Positions 8,515-17,311 of a DNA stretch of 64,000 nucleotides are shown piece by piece. The DNA comes from Natrinema sp. CBA1119. Lineage in GTDB: Archaea > Halobacteriota > Halobacteria > Halobacteriales > Natrialbaceae. The notes under the pieces were generated by a model. That model did no database searches. It was not told the origin of the DNA and worked only from the letters and a program-made list of their open reading frames with translations. The DNA lies in contig NZ_PDBS01000001.1 in NCBI RefSeq assembly GCF_002572525.1, positions 1,736,001-1,800,000 of the forward strand, read 5' to 3'. Made by a program: the position numbers and the translations under genes. The number at the start of each line of letters is the position of its first letter. Position 1 is the first letter of the stretch.

Positions 8515-8777
8515 CGCGTTCCCGTCTCGCCCCGCCATTGAGCGGGTTCCGTCCGCTGGGTCGGCCAGTTGCTGGCCGACCGGTACAGCGGCCCTCCGTC
8601 TCGAGTGCGTTGACCGAGGGAAACGATACCGAACGTGGAGAGTTGCTGACCGCTGGCTCCGAGCAACATTCCGGCGACGACGTGGGACATCGTCCGGGCT
8701 CGAGCGACCGGACACTGAGCCGACGTATTCAGTAGACTCAAGGGAACATGACCGTTGCTGTAAGACAAGGACATCCA

Positions 8778-9236
8778 ATGAAGATATCCGACCAACTTCT
8801 CTGTCTGTTTTCCGGACAAGTAGAGGAGCAAGACGAGTCATATGTTATCGAGGTCCCGAAACGAGAACTTCGACTCGGCGATGTCGACGAGGGACAGTCG
8901 TACCGAGTCGCCGTATTGTCTTCCTCGACGGACTCGAACGAGGGGTCCCAACAGGAACCCGAAGCGGAGACGGAACGTGACGCAGTGGCGCCGACGGACC
9001 AGCGATCGTCCCAGACACACGGCTCGCTGGAACCGCCCGTCGAAGCGGGCGAAACACGGACGGTGGAGATCGAGGACGTCGGCGATCAGGGAGACGGCAT
9101 CACGCGCGTCGAGCGCGGGTTCGTCGTCATCGTTTCCGGGACGGACAAAGGGGAACGGGTGCGGATAGAAATTACGCAGGTACAGGAAAACGTCGCGTTC
9201 GCCGACGTGGTGGAACGACTGGATTACTACGAGTAG
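8778..9236 (+). CDS. TRAM domain protein
   Basis: 152 aa. Residues 90-150 form a TRAM domain (GETRTVEIEDVGDQGDGITRVERGFVVIVSGTD, then RVRIEITQVQENVAFADVV), a beta-barrel RNA-binding fold; stand-alone TRAM proteins act as RNA chaperones in archaea. The N-terminus MKISDQLLCLFSGQV is typical of a longer haloarchaeal form. ATG 8778 is chosen because it matches that conserved N-terminus; the ATG at 8748 adds ten unrelated residues. The linker (55-88) is acidic and disordered. Confidence 0.85.
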   Translation: MKISDQLLCLFSGQVEEQDESYVIEVPKRELRLGDVDEGQSYRVAVLSSSTDSNEGSQQEPEAETERDAVAPTDQRSSQTHGSLEPPVEAGETRTVEIEDVGDQGDGITRVERGFVVIVSGTDKGERVRIEITQVQENVAFADVVERLDYYE

Positions 9237-9393
9237 CGCTCGAGTGCGTCGGCCGCCGATCCGTCAATCGGGTGCCGAGGAACGCGTTCGGCGGAGCGGG
9301 ATCCGATCCGTTCGAACGGCCCCGTCTCGTCCCCGTCACGCCCACCGGTGCCTGCCAAACGGCTATACACGGGGATCGAATAGCCCGGCATAC

Positions 9394-10050
9394 ATGACTG
9401 CTGTACTCTTCGATATGGACGGGGTGCTCGTCAACAGCGAAGACTACTGGGTCGACTTTCAGCGAGAGGAGCTCTTCCCCGCGGCCGTCCCCGACGAGGA
9501 CGTGGATCTCGCGGAGACGAGCGGGATGAACTTCCGGGAGATCTACGACTACCTCGAGGCGGAGTACGGAACCGCCATCTCCCGCGAGGAGTTCGTCCGG
9601 CGGTTCAACGAGGCCGCCGAGGAGATCTACACCGAGCGCGCCGAAGCGTTCGACGGACTGCACGACCTCCTCGCCGAACTGGACGACTGCGGCGTCCCCA
9701 CGGCGCTCGTTTCGTCGTCGCCACACGACTGGATCGGCATGGTCCTCGAGGAGTTCGATCTCGAGGGCTCGTTCGCCCGCGTGATCAGCGCCGACGATAT
9801 CGACGCCGCGAGCAAGCCGGCTCCCGACGTCTTCGAGCACGCGGCGGACGAAATCGGCGTCCCGGCCGAGGCGTGCATCGTCGTCGAAGACTCGGCGAAC
9901 GGGATCGAGGCGGCCGCTCGAGCCGGAACCGTCGTGATCGCGTATCGGATCGCCGCCCACGGCGACATCGATCGGTCGCCGGCCGACGAGGTCGTCGATT
10001 CGCCCGCCGAACTGCGAGCGCGTGTCCTCGGACTGGCGGATTGTGAGTAA
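9394..10050 (+). CDS. HAD-superfamily phosphatase (beta-phosphoglucomutase-like)
   Basis: 218 aa. HAD motif I is FDMDGVLVNS at residues 6-15, with both catalytic Asp. Motif II (TALVSSS) is near 106, motif III Lys in SKPAPDVF near 143, and motif IV in VVEDSANGIEAA near 166. A helical cap lies between motifs I and II. This is the pattern of subfamily I HADs that hydrolyse sugar phosphates or similar metabolites; the substrate cannot be assigned. The start is ATG 9394, the first residue before motif I. Confidence 0.85.
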   Translation: MTAVLFDMDGVLVNSEDYWVDFQREELFPAAVPDEDVDLAETSGMNFREIYDYLEAEYGTAISREEFVRRFNEAAEEIYTERAEAFDGLHDLLAELDDCGVPTALVSSSPHDWIGMVLEEFDLEGSFARVISADDIDAASKPAPDVFEHAADEIGVPAEACIVVEDSANGIEAAARAGTVVIAYRIAAHGDIDRSPADEVVDSPAELRARVLGLADCE

Positions 10051-10121
10051 CAGCATCGAACTGGCCGAGCGGGAGTAGCGGTGTCGAATACTCCTCCCTA
10101 TCGGCCGTCGACCGCACTCGG

Positions 10122-12481
10122 CTATCGAACGTTGACCGTCCGACTCGATTCGATCGGAATCAGCGGCGTCTCGGGGAAGGCGACGCTGACGGTGAACTCG
10201 AGTTCCTCGGCGTCGGCACCGAAAACGCCGACGGGAACGGTCTCCTCGTTACGCAGGTAGGGGTTCGTACTCGTCATCTCCACGTCATTGACCGTCACCC
10301 GGATGCCGGCGCGGGCGGGTTCGCCGACGTTTCGGACCGTGACCTCACAGACCTCGTTCTCGCCCGTCGCGACGCTGTCGGGGAACTGCCCCCACTCGAT
10401 TTCGACCGCGGGGAGCGATTGGGCGCCCTCGGCGACGCGCTCGGCGACGCCCTCCGAGAGGTCGGCGTCGACGAGCCCTTCGACGCCCGCGTCGATGATG
10501 TCGCCGGGCGTCGATAGCCCCTCTTTCGCGAGTTTGCTCGCGCGACCCGGGCCGACGCCGTCGATGGCGGTCAGCCCGACGGCGTCCTCCGCGACGCCGT
10601 TCTCGATGCGGGCCTCCACCTGCCGCGCGAGGTTCGCGGCGTGAGGTCCGACGAAGCGATCGAGGAACGCCCCGAGCGCCGAGAGGAGCCGCGTTGCGTT
10701 CTGTCGGATGACCCACGCGTCGCTGCGCAGTTCCGACGGGGTCGAGCCGCTGGCCGCCCCGCGGAGGATCGCGAGCACCTTCCGCTCGCCCGCGTCGAGG
10801 TCCTCCGTGTCCTCCCCCACGAGCACCGCGTTGACCGCGTCGCGTTCGTCCTGTCGGGCCGACACCGAGTCGAACTCCTCGGCGGTCGCGACCGCCGCGA
10901 GGATGTCGCTCGCCTCGAGTTCGTCGTTCCCCTCGCTCCCGACGCGATCGCACAGCGCTGCGAAGCGGGCCGCCGTATCGAGTCTGAGGTAGTACTTCGA
11001 GGTCAACACGCCCCGCGCCGTCGCCTCGATCGAGAGGTCCTCGCCGGTCTCGACGAAGCCCCGCTCGACCAGCCCCTCGAGGCAGTCTCGCACCCGCTGG
11101 CGGAGATTGGGGAAGTCGTAGTCGTCGGGTTTCGACTGGCCGCGAACGTAGTAAAACGTCGTCTCGAGCCAGTCCATCACGTCCTCGAGATCGGTGATGG
11201 TCCCCATCGCGATCTCGGCGTTGAGGTGGGTCTCGAGGCTCTCGGCCAGTCGGGACTCGATCTCCTTCCCGTCGCGGAGCAGTCGGCGGTACTTGTCGGC
11301 CTCGGCCGAATCACAGACCACCCAGCCGTAGCCGATATCGTCGTACCCCGGTCGCCCGGCGCGACCGAGCATCTGGAGCACGTCCAGCGGACTCATGTCG
11401 ACCTCGCCCTCGAGGGGGTCGTGGAGTTTCGTGTCCCGAATCACGACGCAGCGAGCGGGCAGGTTGACGCCCCAGGCCAGCGTCGAGGTGGAGAAGAGGA
11501 GTTCGATGTGGCCCTGTTTGAACCACTCCTCGACGAGGTCCCGGTCGTTCTTCGAGAGGCCGGCGTGGTGGAAGGCGACCCCGTCGAGCGCCGATTTGCG
11601 GAGCGTGTCGTTCTCGAGGTCCTTCGATTCGGTATGGAAATCGTAGTCGCCGCGAGCCCCCATCGGAATGTCCCGCTCGGCGATCTCGTCTCTGGCCTTC
11701 TTCGCGGCCTGAACGGTGTCCTGTCGGGAGGAGACGAAGACGAGCGACTGGCCGTCCTCCCGGAGGTGGGGCTCCGCGAGGTCGAGGGCTCGATACAGCC
11801 GGCGGTACTTGTCGGCGAAGGAGTTGTCGCCGTGGGTGTAGGTCTTGACGCCCGCGTTGAGGTCGACGGGTCGATACTCCTCGCCGAACTCGAAGGTGGT
11901 CTCCTCGGGCGCATCGAGCCACGCCGCAACGTCGTCAACGTTCGGCATCGTCGCCGATAGCGCGATGATTCGGGGTTCGCAGAGCCGCCGGAGCCGGGAA
12001 ATCGTCACCTCGAGCACCGATCCCCGCCGATCCGCGTCCAGCAGGTGCACCTCGTCGATGACGCAGACGTCGATGTCGGTGACGAAGTCGTATCGTCGAG
12101 AATCGTGTTTGCGGGTCGCCGAGTCGAGTTTCTCGGGGTCATCACGAGGATGTCCGCTCGACGCGCGCGCCGGGGGTTCAGGTCGCGCTCGCCGGTGACG
12201 ACGTACACCGAGTACTCGAGGTCCTCGAAGCGGTCCCAGTCGTCTTCCTTCTCGTTGGTCAACGCTCGCATTGGAGCGATAAACAGCGCCGTGCCGCCGT
12301 CGGCGAGCGCCTTGCAGATCGCCAGTTCCGCAAGCGCCGTCTTCCCCGAGGCCGTGGGCGCGCTCGCGACCACGTTCTCCTCGGACTCGAGCAGTGCGGG
12401 CAGTGCCTCGCGTTGCATTCGGTTGAACTCCTCGAAGGCAAAGGCGTCGGCGAATTCGGGGAGAACCTCGGCGACCTCCAT
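10122..12481 (-). pseudogene. Ski2-type DNA helicase (Hel308/Brr2-like) with Sec63 domain, frameshifted
   Basis: An SF2 helicase with two RecA domains (SAPTASGKTA motif I, VIDEVHLLD motif II, LSATMPN motif III, LGRAGRPGYD motif VI), a winged helix, a Sec63-like region and helix-hairpin-helix (AIDGVGPGRASKL). This is the haloarchaeal second Hel308-like protein (about 785 aa). The frame breaks after ILVMTP: four G at 12135-12138 (+ strand) stand where five are needed to read VMTPEKLDSATRK. Upstream codons from ATG 12481 and downstream codons are otherwise intact. Either the gene is newly inactivated or a base was lost in sequencing. Confidence 0.85.
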
Positions 12482-12534
12482 CACACGGTAAGGGGGAGTG
12501 CCGGGTCAAAGGCGTTTCCTTCGAGTCGCCGAAC

Positions 12535-13122
12535 CTACCGGTCGGCGAAAAGGACGGCCAGCGCCGCCCCGCTCGTGGCGAACACCAGCGGGTAGAGGAT
12601 ACCGCCGAGGAGGACAGCGGGGACAAGGGCCGGCTCCACGCTGAACCCAAAGACGGTTCCCTCGGCGCTGGTCTCGGCGACGAGCGCGCCGATCCCCATC
12701 ACGATCGCGTAGCCGACCGTCACCGGCGCACCGACCGCGACGGCCTCGCCGAAATCGGTCGCGTTCAGGCGAAGCGCCAGCAGCGCGCCCGCGCCGAGGA
12801 GTACGAGCGGCGGAATAAGGTACAGCAAGTCGGCGTTCGCCGCGCTCGACTCCGCGATGAGGTTCATGGTTCCCGTCCCGCCGAACGGCCCAAACGAGCC
12901 GCTGGCCTCGATATCGACCAGATGCCCGCTATAGAAGTACCAGGCGACCCCCTTCCACGTGGCGACGTCGCCGTCGAAGGCCTCCCGCACGTCGCTCCCG
13001 ATCAGGAGGTACGTCAGGAGGTAGCCGATCGCGGCCGCGAGGACGCCCAGCCCCGCGCTCGCGGCGATACTCGAGCCCCGCGATACTGATCCCTCTTCGG
13101 CCGTTATCAGCTGTGAAGACAT
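12535..13122 (-). CDS. Haloarchaeal multi-pass membrane protein
   Basis: 195 aa with about five hydrophobic segments (for example LGVLAAAIGYLLTYLLIG, LLYLIPPLVLLGAGALLAL, APVTVGYAIVMGIGALVA and the C-terminal VLLGGILYPLVFATSG). The N-terminal 15 residues are hydrophilic. The pattern fits an uncharacterised transporter-like family confined to haloarchaea. It lies upstream of the helicase gene on the same strand, 50 bp away. Confidence 0.6.
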   Translation of the reverse strand: MSSQLITAEEGSVSRGSSIAASAGLGVLAAAIGYLLTYLLIGSDVREAFDGDVATWKGVAWYFYSGHLVDIEASGSFGPFGGTGTMNLIAESSAANADLLYLIPPLVLLGAGALLALRLNATDFGEAVAVGAPVTVGYAIVMGIGALVAETSAEGTVFGFSVEPALVPAVLLGGILYPLVFATSGAALAVLFADR

Positions 13123-13257
13123 TGTGCCTTCTAGGACCTCGTTGATCTAATGAGCTTTGGTTTTCCGACTGTTCTAAGCATGTCACCGACCGCTCGAGCG
13201 TCTCCCTGCCAGCGAAGGACGGTCGACGACGCTCCTCCCGGATTCACCAAGCGTCGC

Positions 13258-13773
13258 TCAGATGGCCGTTCCATCCGTCGCGATGTCTTCGAGTTGGTCG
13301 CTGAGTCGGCTACTCGCCCGTTCGGGCTTGGGGACGCGTTCGAAGGTCAGCTCCGGATCGCCGGAGCCGGCGGTGTAGACGGTCAGGTCGCCATAGCCCA
13401 GCAGGCGGCCGATCCCCGACTGGCGAAGACTGGTGTTCTGGACACGCTCGAGGCGAAACTGGGTGACGTCCCTCGAGATGATCCCGCGTTTCTTGTAGAG
13501 CTCCGAGGAGGTGATGACGTAGCGGGTGTTCGTCCAGACGAGATAGCGGACGGACGCGACGACCGCGCCGACGGCGATCAGGAGGACGCCGACTATCGTC
13601 AGGATGCCGATGCCGTCGGTCCCGCTCCAGCCGGCGACGAGAAAGCCAATGAGCGCGAGCGCGACCCCGATCGGCAGTCCGGTCCCCATCGAGATCGGGT
13701 GGGGGCGGCTCTCCCAGACGATATTCTCGTCGTCGCTGATGTGAAACCAGTCTGGTGTCGAGCCGAAGGCCAT
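13258..13773 (-). CDS. PH domain-containing membrane protein
   Basis: 171 aa. Two transmembrane helices lie at residues 30-70 (MGTGLPIGVALALIGFLVAG, GILTIVGVLLIAVGAVVA), followed by a bacterial-type PH domain (bPH2): RYLVWTNTRYVITSSELYKKRGIISRDVT, FRLERVQNTSLRQSGIGRLLGYGDLTVYTAG. The domain order (membrane pair, then PH) is that of the YdbS/YdbT-like family. Role at the cell membrane unknown. Confidence 0.8.
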   Translation of the reverse strand: MAFGSTPDWFHISDDENIVWESRPHPISMGTGLPIGVALALIGFLVAGWSGTDGIGILTIVGVLLIAVGAVVASVRYLVWTNTRYVITSSELYKKRGIISRDVTQFRLERVQNTSLRQSGIGRLLGYGDLTVYTAGSGDPELTFERVPKPERASSRLSDQLEDIATDGTAI

Positions 13774-13939
13774 CGGCCGCGCCTATTCCGTAGCCGTCCG
13801 TAAAGCTATCGGGAGAACGGACCGATTAACGGCGCTGTAGCTGAGTGTCTGCCGTTTTGACGGCACATATTGGCCCCGCTATCGCGACGCCGGCCGGGGG
13901 ACCACCACTGTTTTTTACTGCGCGGGCCGATGATCCCGT

Positions 13940-14932
13940 ATGAGCCGCGTGCGAAAGCCCGACTGGCTGAAGAGCCGCCCGCCGTCGGGCCGGGAGTTCG
14001 CCGGCATCCGGGAGACGCTGCGCGAGTACGACCTGCACACCGTCTGCGAGGAGGCCAACTGCCCGAACCTGGGCGAGTGCTGGTCGGGCCGAGCCGGTCC
14101 CGACGGCACCGCGGGGCCCGGCGACGGCACCGGCGACGCCAGCGGCGGGACGGCGACCTTCATGCTGATGGGCGATCGCTGCTCTCGAGCCTGCAACTTC
14201 TGCGACGTGAAAACGGGCGGGATGGAGTCACTCGATCCCGACGAACCCGCAAACGTCGCCGGTGCGGTCGCCGAGATCGGCCTGGATTACGTCGTCCTGA
14301 CGAGCGTCGACCGCGACGACCTCCCGGATCAGGGCGCGGGCCACTTCGCCCAGACGATCCGCGAAATCAAGGACCGTCATCCGGGCATCCTCGTCGAAGT
14401 TCTCATTCCGGATTTCCAGGGCGACGAACGCCTCGTCCGGAAGATCATCGACGCCGAACCGGACGTGATCGCACACAACGTCGAGACCGTCGAGCGCCTG
14501 CAGTTCCCCGTTCGCGATCGGCGCGCGGGCTACGAGCAGTCCTTATCAGTGCTCGAGCAGGTCGAGCGCGAGTCCGATATCTACACGAAGACCTCGATCA
14601 TGCTCGGCCACGGCGAGTACGACCACGAGGTCTACCAGACGCTGGCCGACCTGCGCGAGCGCGGCGTCGACATCGTCACGCTGGGACAGTACCTGCGCCC
14701 GTCGAGAGACCACCTCGAGGTCCAGCGGTACGACCATCCCCACAAGTACGAGACGTGGCGACGCGTCGCCGAGAACGAGTTAGGGTTCCTGTACTGTGCG
14801 AGCGGCCCGATGGTTCGGTCGTCGTACAAGGCGGGAGAACTGTTCGTCGACGCCGTGTTGCGCGAGGGGAGGAGCGTCGCAGAGGCGCGAGCCGATGCGC
14901 GCCGCTCGACTCCGGAGCGCTCCGAGTCCTGA
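13940..14932 (+). CDS. lipA: Lipoyl synthase
   Basis: A radical-SAM enzyme that inserts two sulfurs into octanoyl groups on lipoyl domains. Both iron-sulfur cluster motifs are visible: CEEANCPNLGEC (auxiliary cluster, C-x4-C-x5-C) and CSRACNFC (radical-SAM, C-x3-C-x2-C). The C-terminal SSYKAGE completes the family signature. A Gly/Asp-rich insert of about 20 residues separates the two motifs. It sits just upstream of the 2-oxoacid dehydrogenase operon whose E2 carries the lipoyl domain, so the two are functionally linked. Confidence 0.95.
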   Translation: MSRVRKPDWLKSRPPSGREFAGIRETLREYDLHTVCEEANCPNLGECWSGRAGPDGTAGPGDGTGDASGGTATFMLMGDRCSRACNFCDVKTGGMESLDPDEPANVAGAVAEIGLDYVVLTSVDRDDLPDQGAGHFAQTIREIKDRHPGILVEVLIPDFQGDERLVRKIIDAEPDVIAHNVETVERLQFPVRDRRAGYEQSLSVLEQVERESDIYTKTSIMLGHGEYDHEVYQTLADLRERGVDIVTLGQYLRPSRDHLEVQRYDHPHKYETWRRVAENELGFLYCASGPMVRSSYKAGELFVDAVLREGRSVAEARADARRSTPERSES

Positions 14933-15135
14933 GCGGTGACCCCGAGACAGTTTCTCAGCCGCAACGTTCGATAAATCAGCCCCACGGTCGAACGTCGTTT
15001 TCACCCAGTCTCATACGATCTCGAGGCTCTGCTTCGACGATCAGTACAAAATACCCATCTTCGATCACTTCTGTCCAGAATCTTCCACTGAGGGTCGATA
15101 TTTCCGAAGCGGCCTGGCAAGAATTTCTCCGTTAG

Positions 15136-15176
15136 TAAACTATTTGGGAAACTCCTTTACCCTGAGCGATAGTTTA
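15136..15176. promoter_or_regulatory. Candidate promoter/operator of the dehydrogenase operon
   Basis: A perfect 8-bp inverted repeat, TAAACTAT (15136-15143) and ATAGTTTA (15169-15176), in an A/T-rich stretch directly upstream of the GTG start at 15204. The right arm overlaps a TATA-like TAGTTTAT. Position and symmetry suggest a promoter with a regulator site; no mapping supports it. Confidence 0.35.
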
Positions 15177-15203
15177 TGCGGGTATGTACAGGTGGGTCTT
15201 CCC

Positions 15204-16310
15204 GTGAGTACGTTACAGCGCGATCCCGACGAACGAGTACAGGTACTCGACGAAGCGGGCCGCGTTCGCGAGGGCGTCGACGTGCCCGACCTCACCGAGG
15301 ACGAACTCGTCGAGATGTACGAGCAAATGCGCCTCGTGCGTCGCTTCGACGAGCGGGCCGTCAGCCTCCAGCGGCAGGGTCGGATGGGGACCTATCCGCC
15401 GCTGTCCGGTCAGGAGGCCGCACAGGTCGGCAGCGCCCACGCGCTGGCCGACGACGACTGGGTCTTCCCCAGCTACCGCGAACACGGCGTCGGGCTGGTT
15501 CGGGGCCTCTCCCTCGAGCGAACGCTGCTCTACTGGATGGGCCACGAACAGGGCAACTACATGCCCGAAGACGTCAACATTTTCTCGGTCGCCGTCCCCA
15601 TCGCGACCCAGATCCCCCACGCGACCGGCGCGGCCTGGGCGTCGAAACTGCAGGGCGAGGAGAAGGCCTTCGTCTGCTACTTCGGTGACGGGGCCACGTC
15701 GGAGGGCGACTTCCACGAGGGACTGAACTTCGCCGGCGTCTTCGACACGCCGAACGTCTTCTTCTGTAATAACAACCAGTGGGCCATCTCGGTGCCGCGC
15801 GAGCGCCAGACGGCGAGCGCGACCCTGGCCCAGAAGGCCACCGCCTACGGCTTCGAGGGCGTGCAGGTCGACGGCATGGACCCGCTGGCGGTGTACAAGG
15901 TCACCCGTGAGGCCATAGAGAAGGCGAAAAACCCCGGTGAGGGCGAACTCCGCCCCACCCTGATCGAGGCGGTCCAGTACCGGTTCGGGGCCCATACGAC
16001 CGCCGACGATCCCTCCGTCTACCGGAACGACGACGAGGTCGAACGCTGGAAACAAAAAGACCCCATTCCGCGCCTCGAGACGTACCTTCGATCGAACGGA
16101 ATGCTCGACGACGAGCGGATCGATGCGATCGAGGGGCGGGTCGAGGAGGCGGTGGCCGACGCCATCGAGTCCGCCGAATCGTTCGAGCGACCCGACCCGG
16201 AGGAGATCTTTGCTCACGTCTACGAGGGGATGCCCCGACGGTTACGACGACAGCTCGAGTACTTCGAATCGATTCGCGACGATCACGGCGACGACGCGCT
16301 GCTAGAGTGA
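15204..16310 (+). CDS. pdhA: 2-oxoacid dehydrogenase E1 component, alpha subunit
   Basis: The thiamine-diphosphate-dependent E1alpha (368 aa). It decarboxylates a 2-oxoacid and passes the acyl group to the lipoyl arm of E2. The TPP motif runs from [17 protein letters not shown] (about 162) to [27 protein letters not shown] near 45 is typical of the family. GTG 15204 ([19 protein letters not shown]) is preferred over the ATG at 15144, which falls in the promoter-like region and adds unrelated residues. First gene of a four-gene operon; whether the substrate is pyruvate or a branched-chain oxoacid is not decided. Confidence 0.9.
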   Translation: MSTLQRDPDERVQVLDEAGRVREGVDVPDLTEDELVEMYEQMRLVRRFDERAVSLQRQGRMGTYPPLSGQEAAQVGSAHALADDDWVFPSYREHGVGLVRGLSLERTLLYWMGHEQGNYMPEDVNIFSVAVPIATQIPHATGAAWASKLQGEEKAFVCYFGDGATSEGDFHEGLNFAGVFDTPNVFFCNNNQWAISVPRERQTASATLAQKATAYGFEGVQVDGMDPLAVYKVTREAIEKAKNPGEGELRPTLIEAVQYRFGAHTTADDPSVYRNDDEVERWKQKDPIPRLETYLRSNGMLDDERIDAIEGRVEEAVADAIESAESFERPDPEEIFAHVYEGMPRRLRRQLEYFESIRDDHGDDALLE

Positions 16311-16314
16311 TATC

Positions 16315-17310
16315 ATGTCCGTAGAATCCGACGCAGAGAACCTCACGCTGGTACAGGCGGTACAGGACGGCTTACACACCGAAATGGAGCGCGACGACGA
16401 CGTCCTCGTCATGGGCGAGGACGTCGGCAAGAACGGCGGCGTCTTCCGCGCGACTGAGGGGCTCTACGACGAGTTCGGCGAGAATCGCGTGATCGACACG
16501 CCGCTCGCGGAGTCGGGGATCGTCGGCACGGCGATCGGAATGGCCGCCTACGGGATGCGGCCGGTGCCCGAGATCCAGTTCATGGGCTTCATCTATCCCG
16601 CGTTCGACCAGATCGTCTCGCATGCGGCGCGCCTGCGGACGCGCTCGCGCGGGAGGTACACGTGCCCCATGGTCATCCGAGCCCCCTACGGCGGCGGTAT
16701 CCGCGCGCCGGAACACCACTCCGAGTCGACGGAGGCGATGTTCGTCCACCAGCCTGGACTGAAGGTCGTCATCCCCTCTACCCCCTACGACACCAAGGGG
16801 CTGCTGACCAGCGCGATCCGGAGTCCGGATCCGGTGCTCTTCCTCGAGCCGAAGCTCATCTACCGGGCCTTCCGCGAGGAGGTGCCCGCGGAATCGTACG
16901 AGATCCCGATCGGCGAGGCGGCCGTCCGCCGCGAGGGGAGCGATATCTCGGTCTATACGTGGGGCGCGATGACCCGGCCGACGCTCGAGGCCGCGGAGAA
17001 TCTCGCGAGCGAGGGGATCGACGCCGAGGTGGTCGACCTCCGGACGGTGTCCCCGCTAGACGAGGAGACCATCGTCGAATCGTTCGAGAAGACCGGCCGC
17101 GCTGCCGTCGTCCACGAGGCACCCAAGACCGGCGGTCTCGGTGCCGAGATCACCGCGACCCTGCAGGAGGAATCGCTCCTGTATCAGGAGGCGCCGGTAG
17201 AGCGCATCACGGGCTTCGACACGCCGTTCCCGCTGTACGCGCTCGAGGACTACTACCTGCCCGAGTCGGCGCGTATCGAGGACGGCATCCGAAATGCGGT
17301 GGAGTTCTAA
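16315..17310 (+). CDS. pdhB: 2-oxoacid dehydrogenase E1 component, beta subunit
   Basis: E1beta, 331 aa, partner of the preceding alpha subunit and starting 4 bp after it. Family signatures are VMGEDVGKNGGVFRATEGL, PLAESGIVGTAIGMAAYGMRPVPEIQF and the C-terminal transketolase domain with VVDLRTVSPLDEETI and AVVHEAPKTGGLGAEI. Full length compared with the family. Confidence 0.93.
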   Translation: MSVESDAENLTLVQAVQDGLHTEMERDDDVLVMGEDVGKNGGVFRATEGLYDEFGENRVIDTPLAESGIVGTAIGMAAYGMRPVPEIQFMGFIYPAFDQIVSHAARLRTRSRGRYTCPMVIRAPYGGGIRAPEHHSESTEAMFVHQPGLKVVIPSTPYDTKGLLTSAIRSPDPVLFLEPKLIYRAFREEVPAESYEIPIGEAAVRREGSDISVYTWGAMTRPTLEAAENLASEGIDAEVVDLRTVSPLDEETIVESFEKTGRAAVVHEAPKTGGLGAEITATLQEESLLYQEAPVERITGFDTPFPLYALEDYYLPESARIEDGIRNAVEF

Positions 17311-17311
17311 C

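Noticed and set aside
10641-11960. A 439-residue open frame on the strand opposite the helicase
   Set aside because: High-GC shadow: composition is repetitive, has no family motifs, and the opposite strand encodes clear helicase motifs.
12482-12650. Apparent N-terminal extension of the helicase frame to 12650
   Set aside because: That stretch is the shadow of the membrane protein gene at 12535-13122. The true N-terminus is in the other frame from 12481, before the frameshift.
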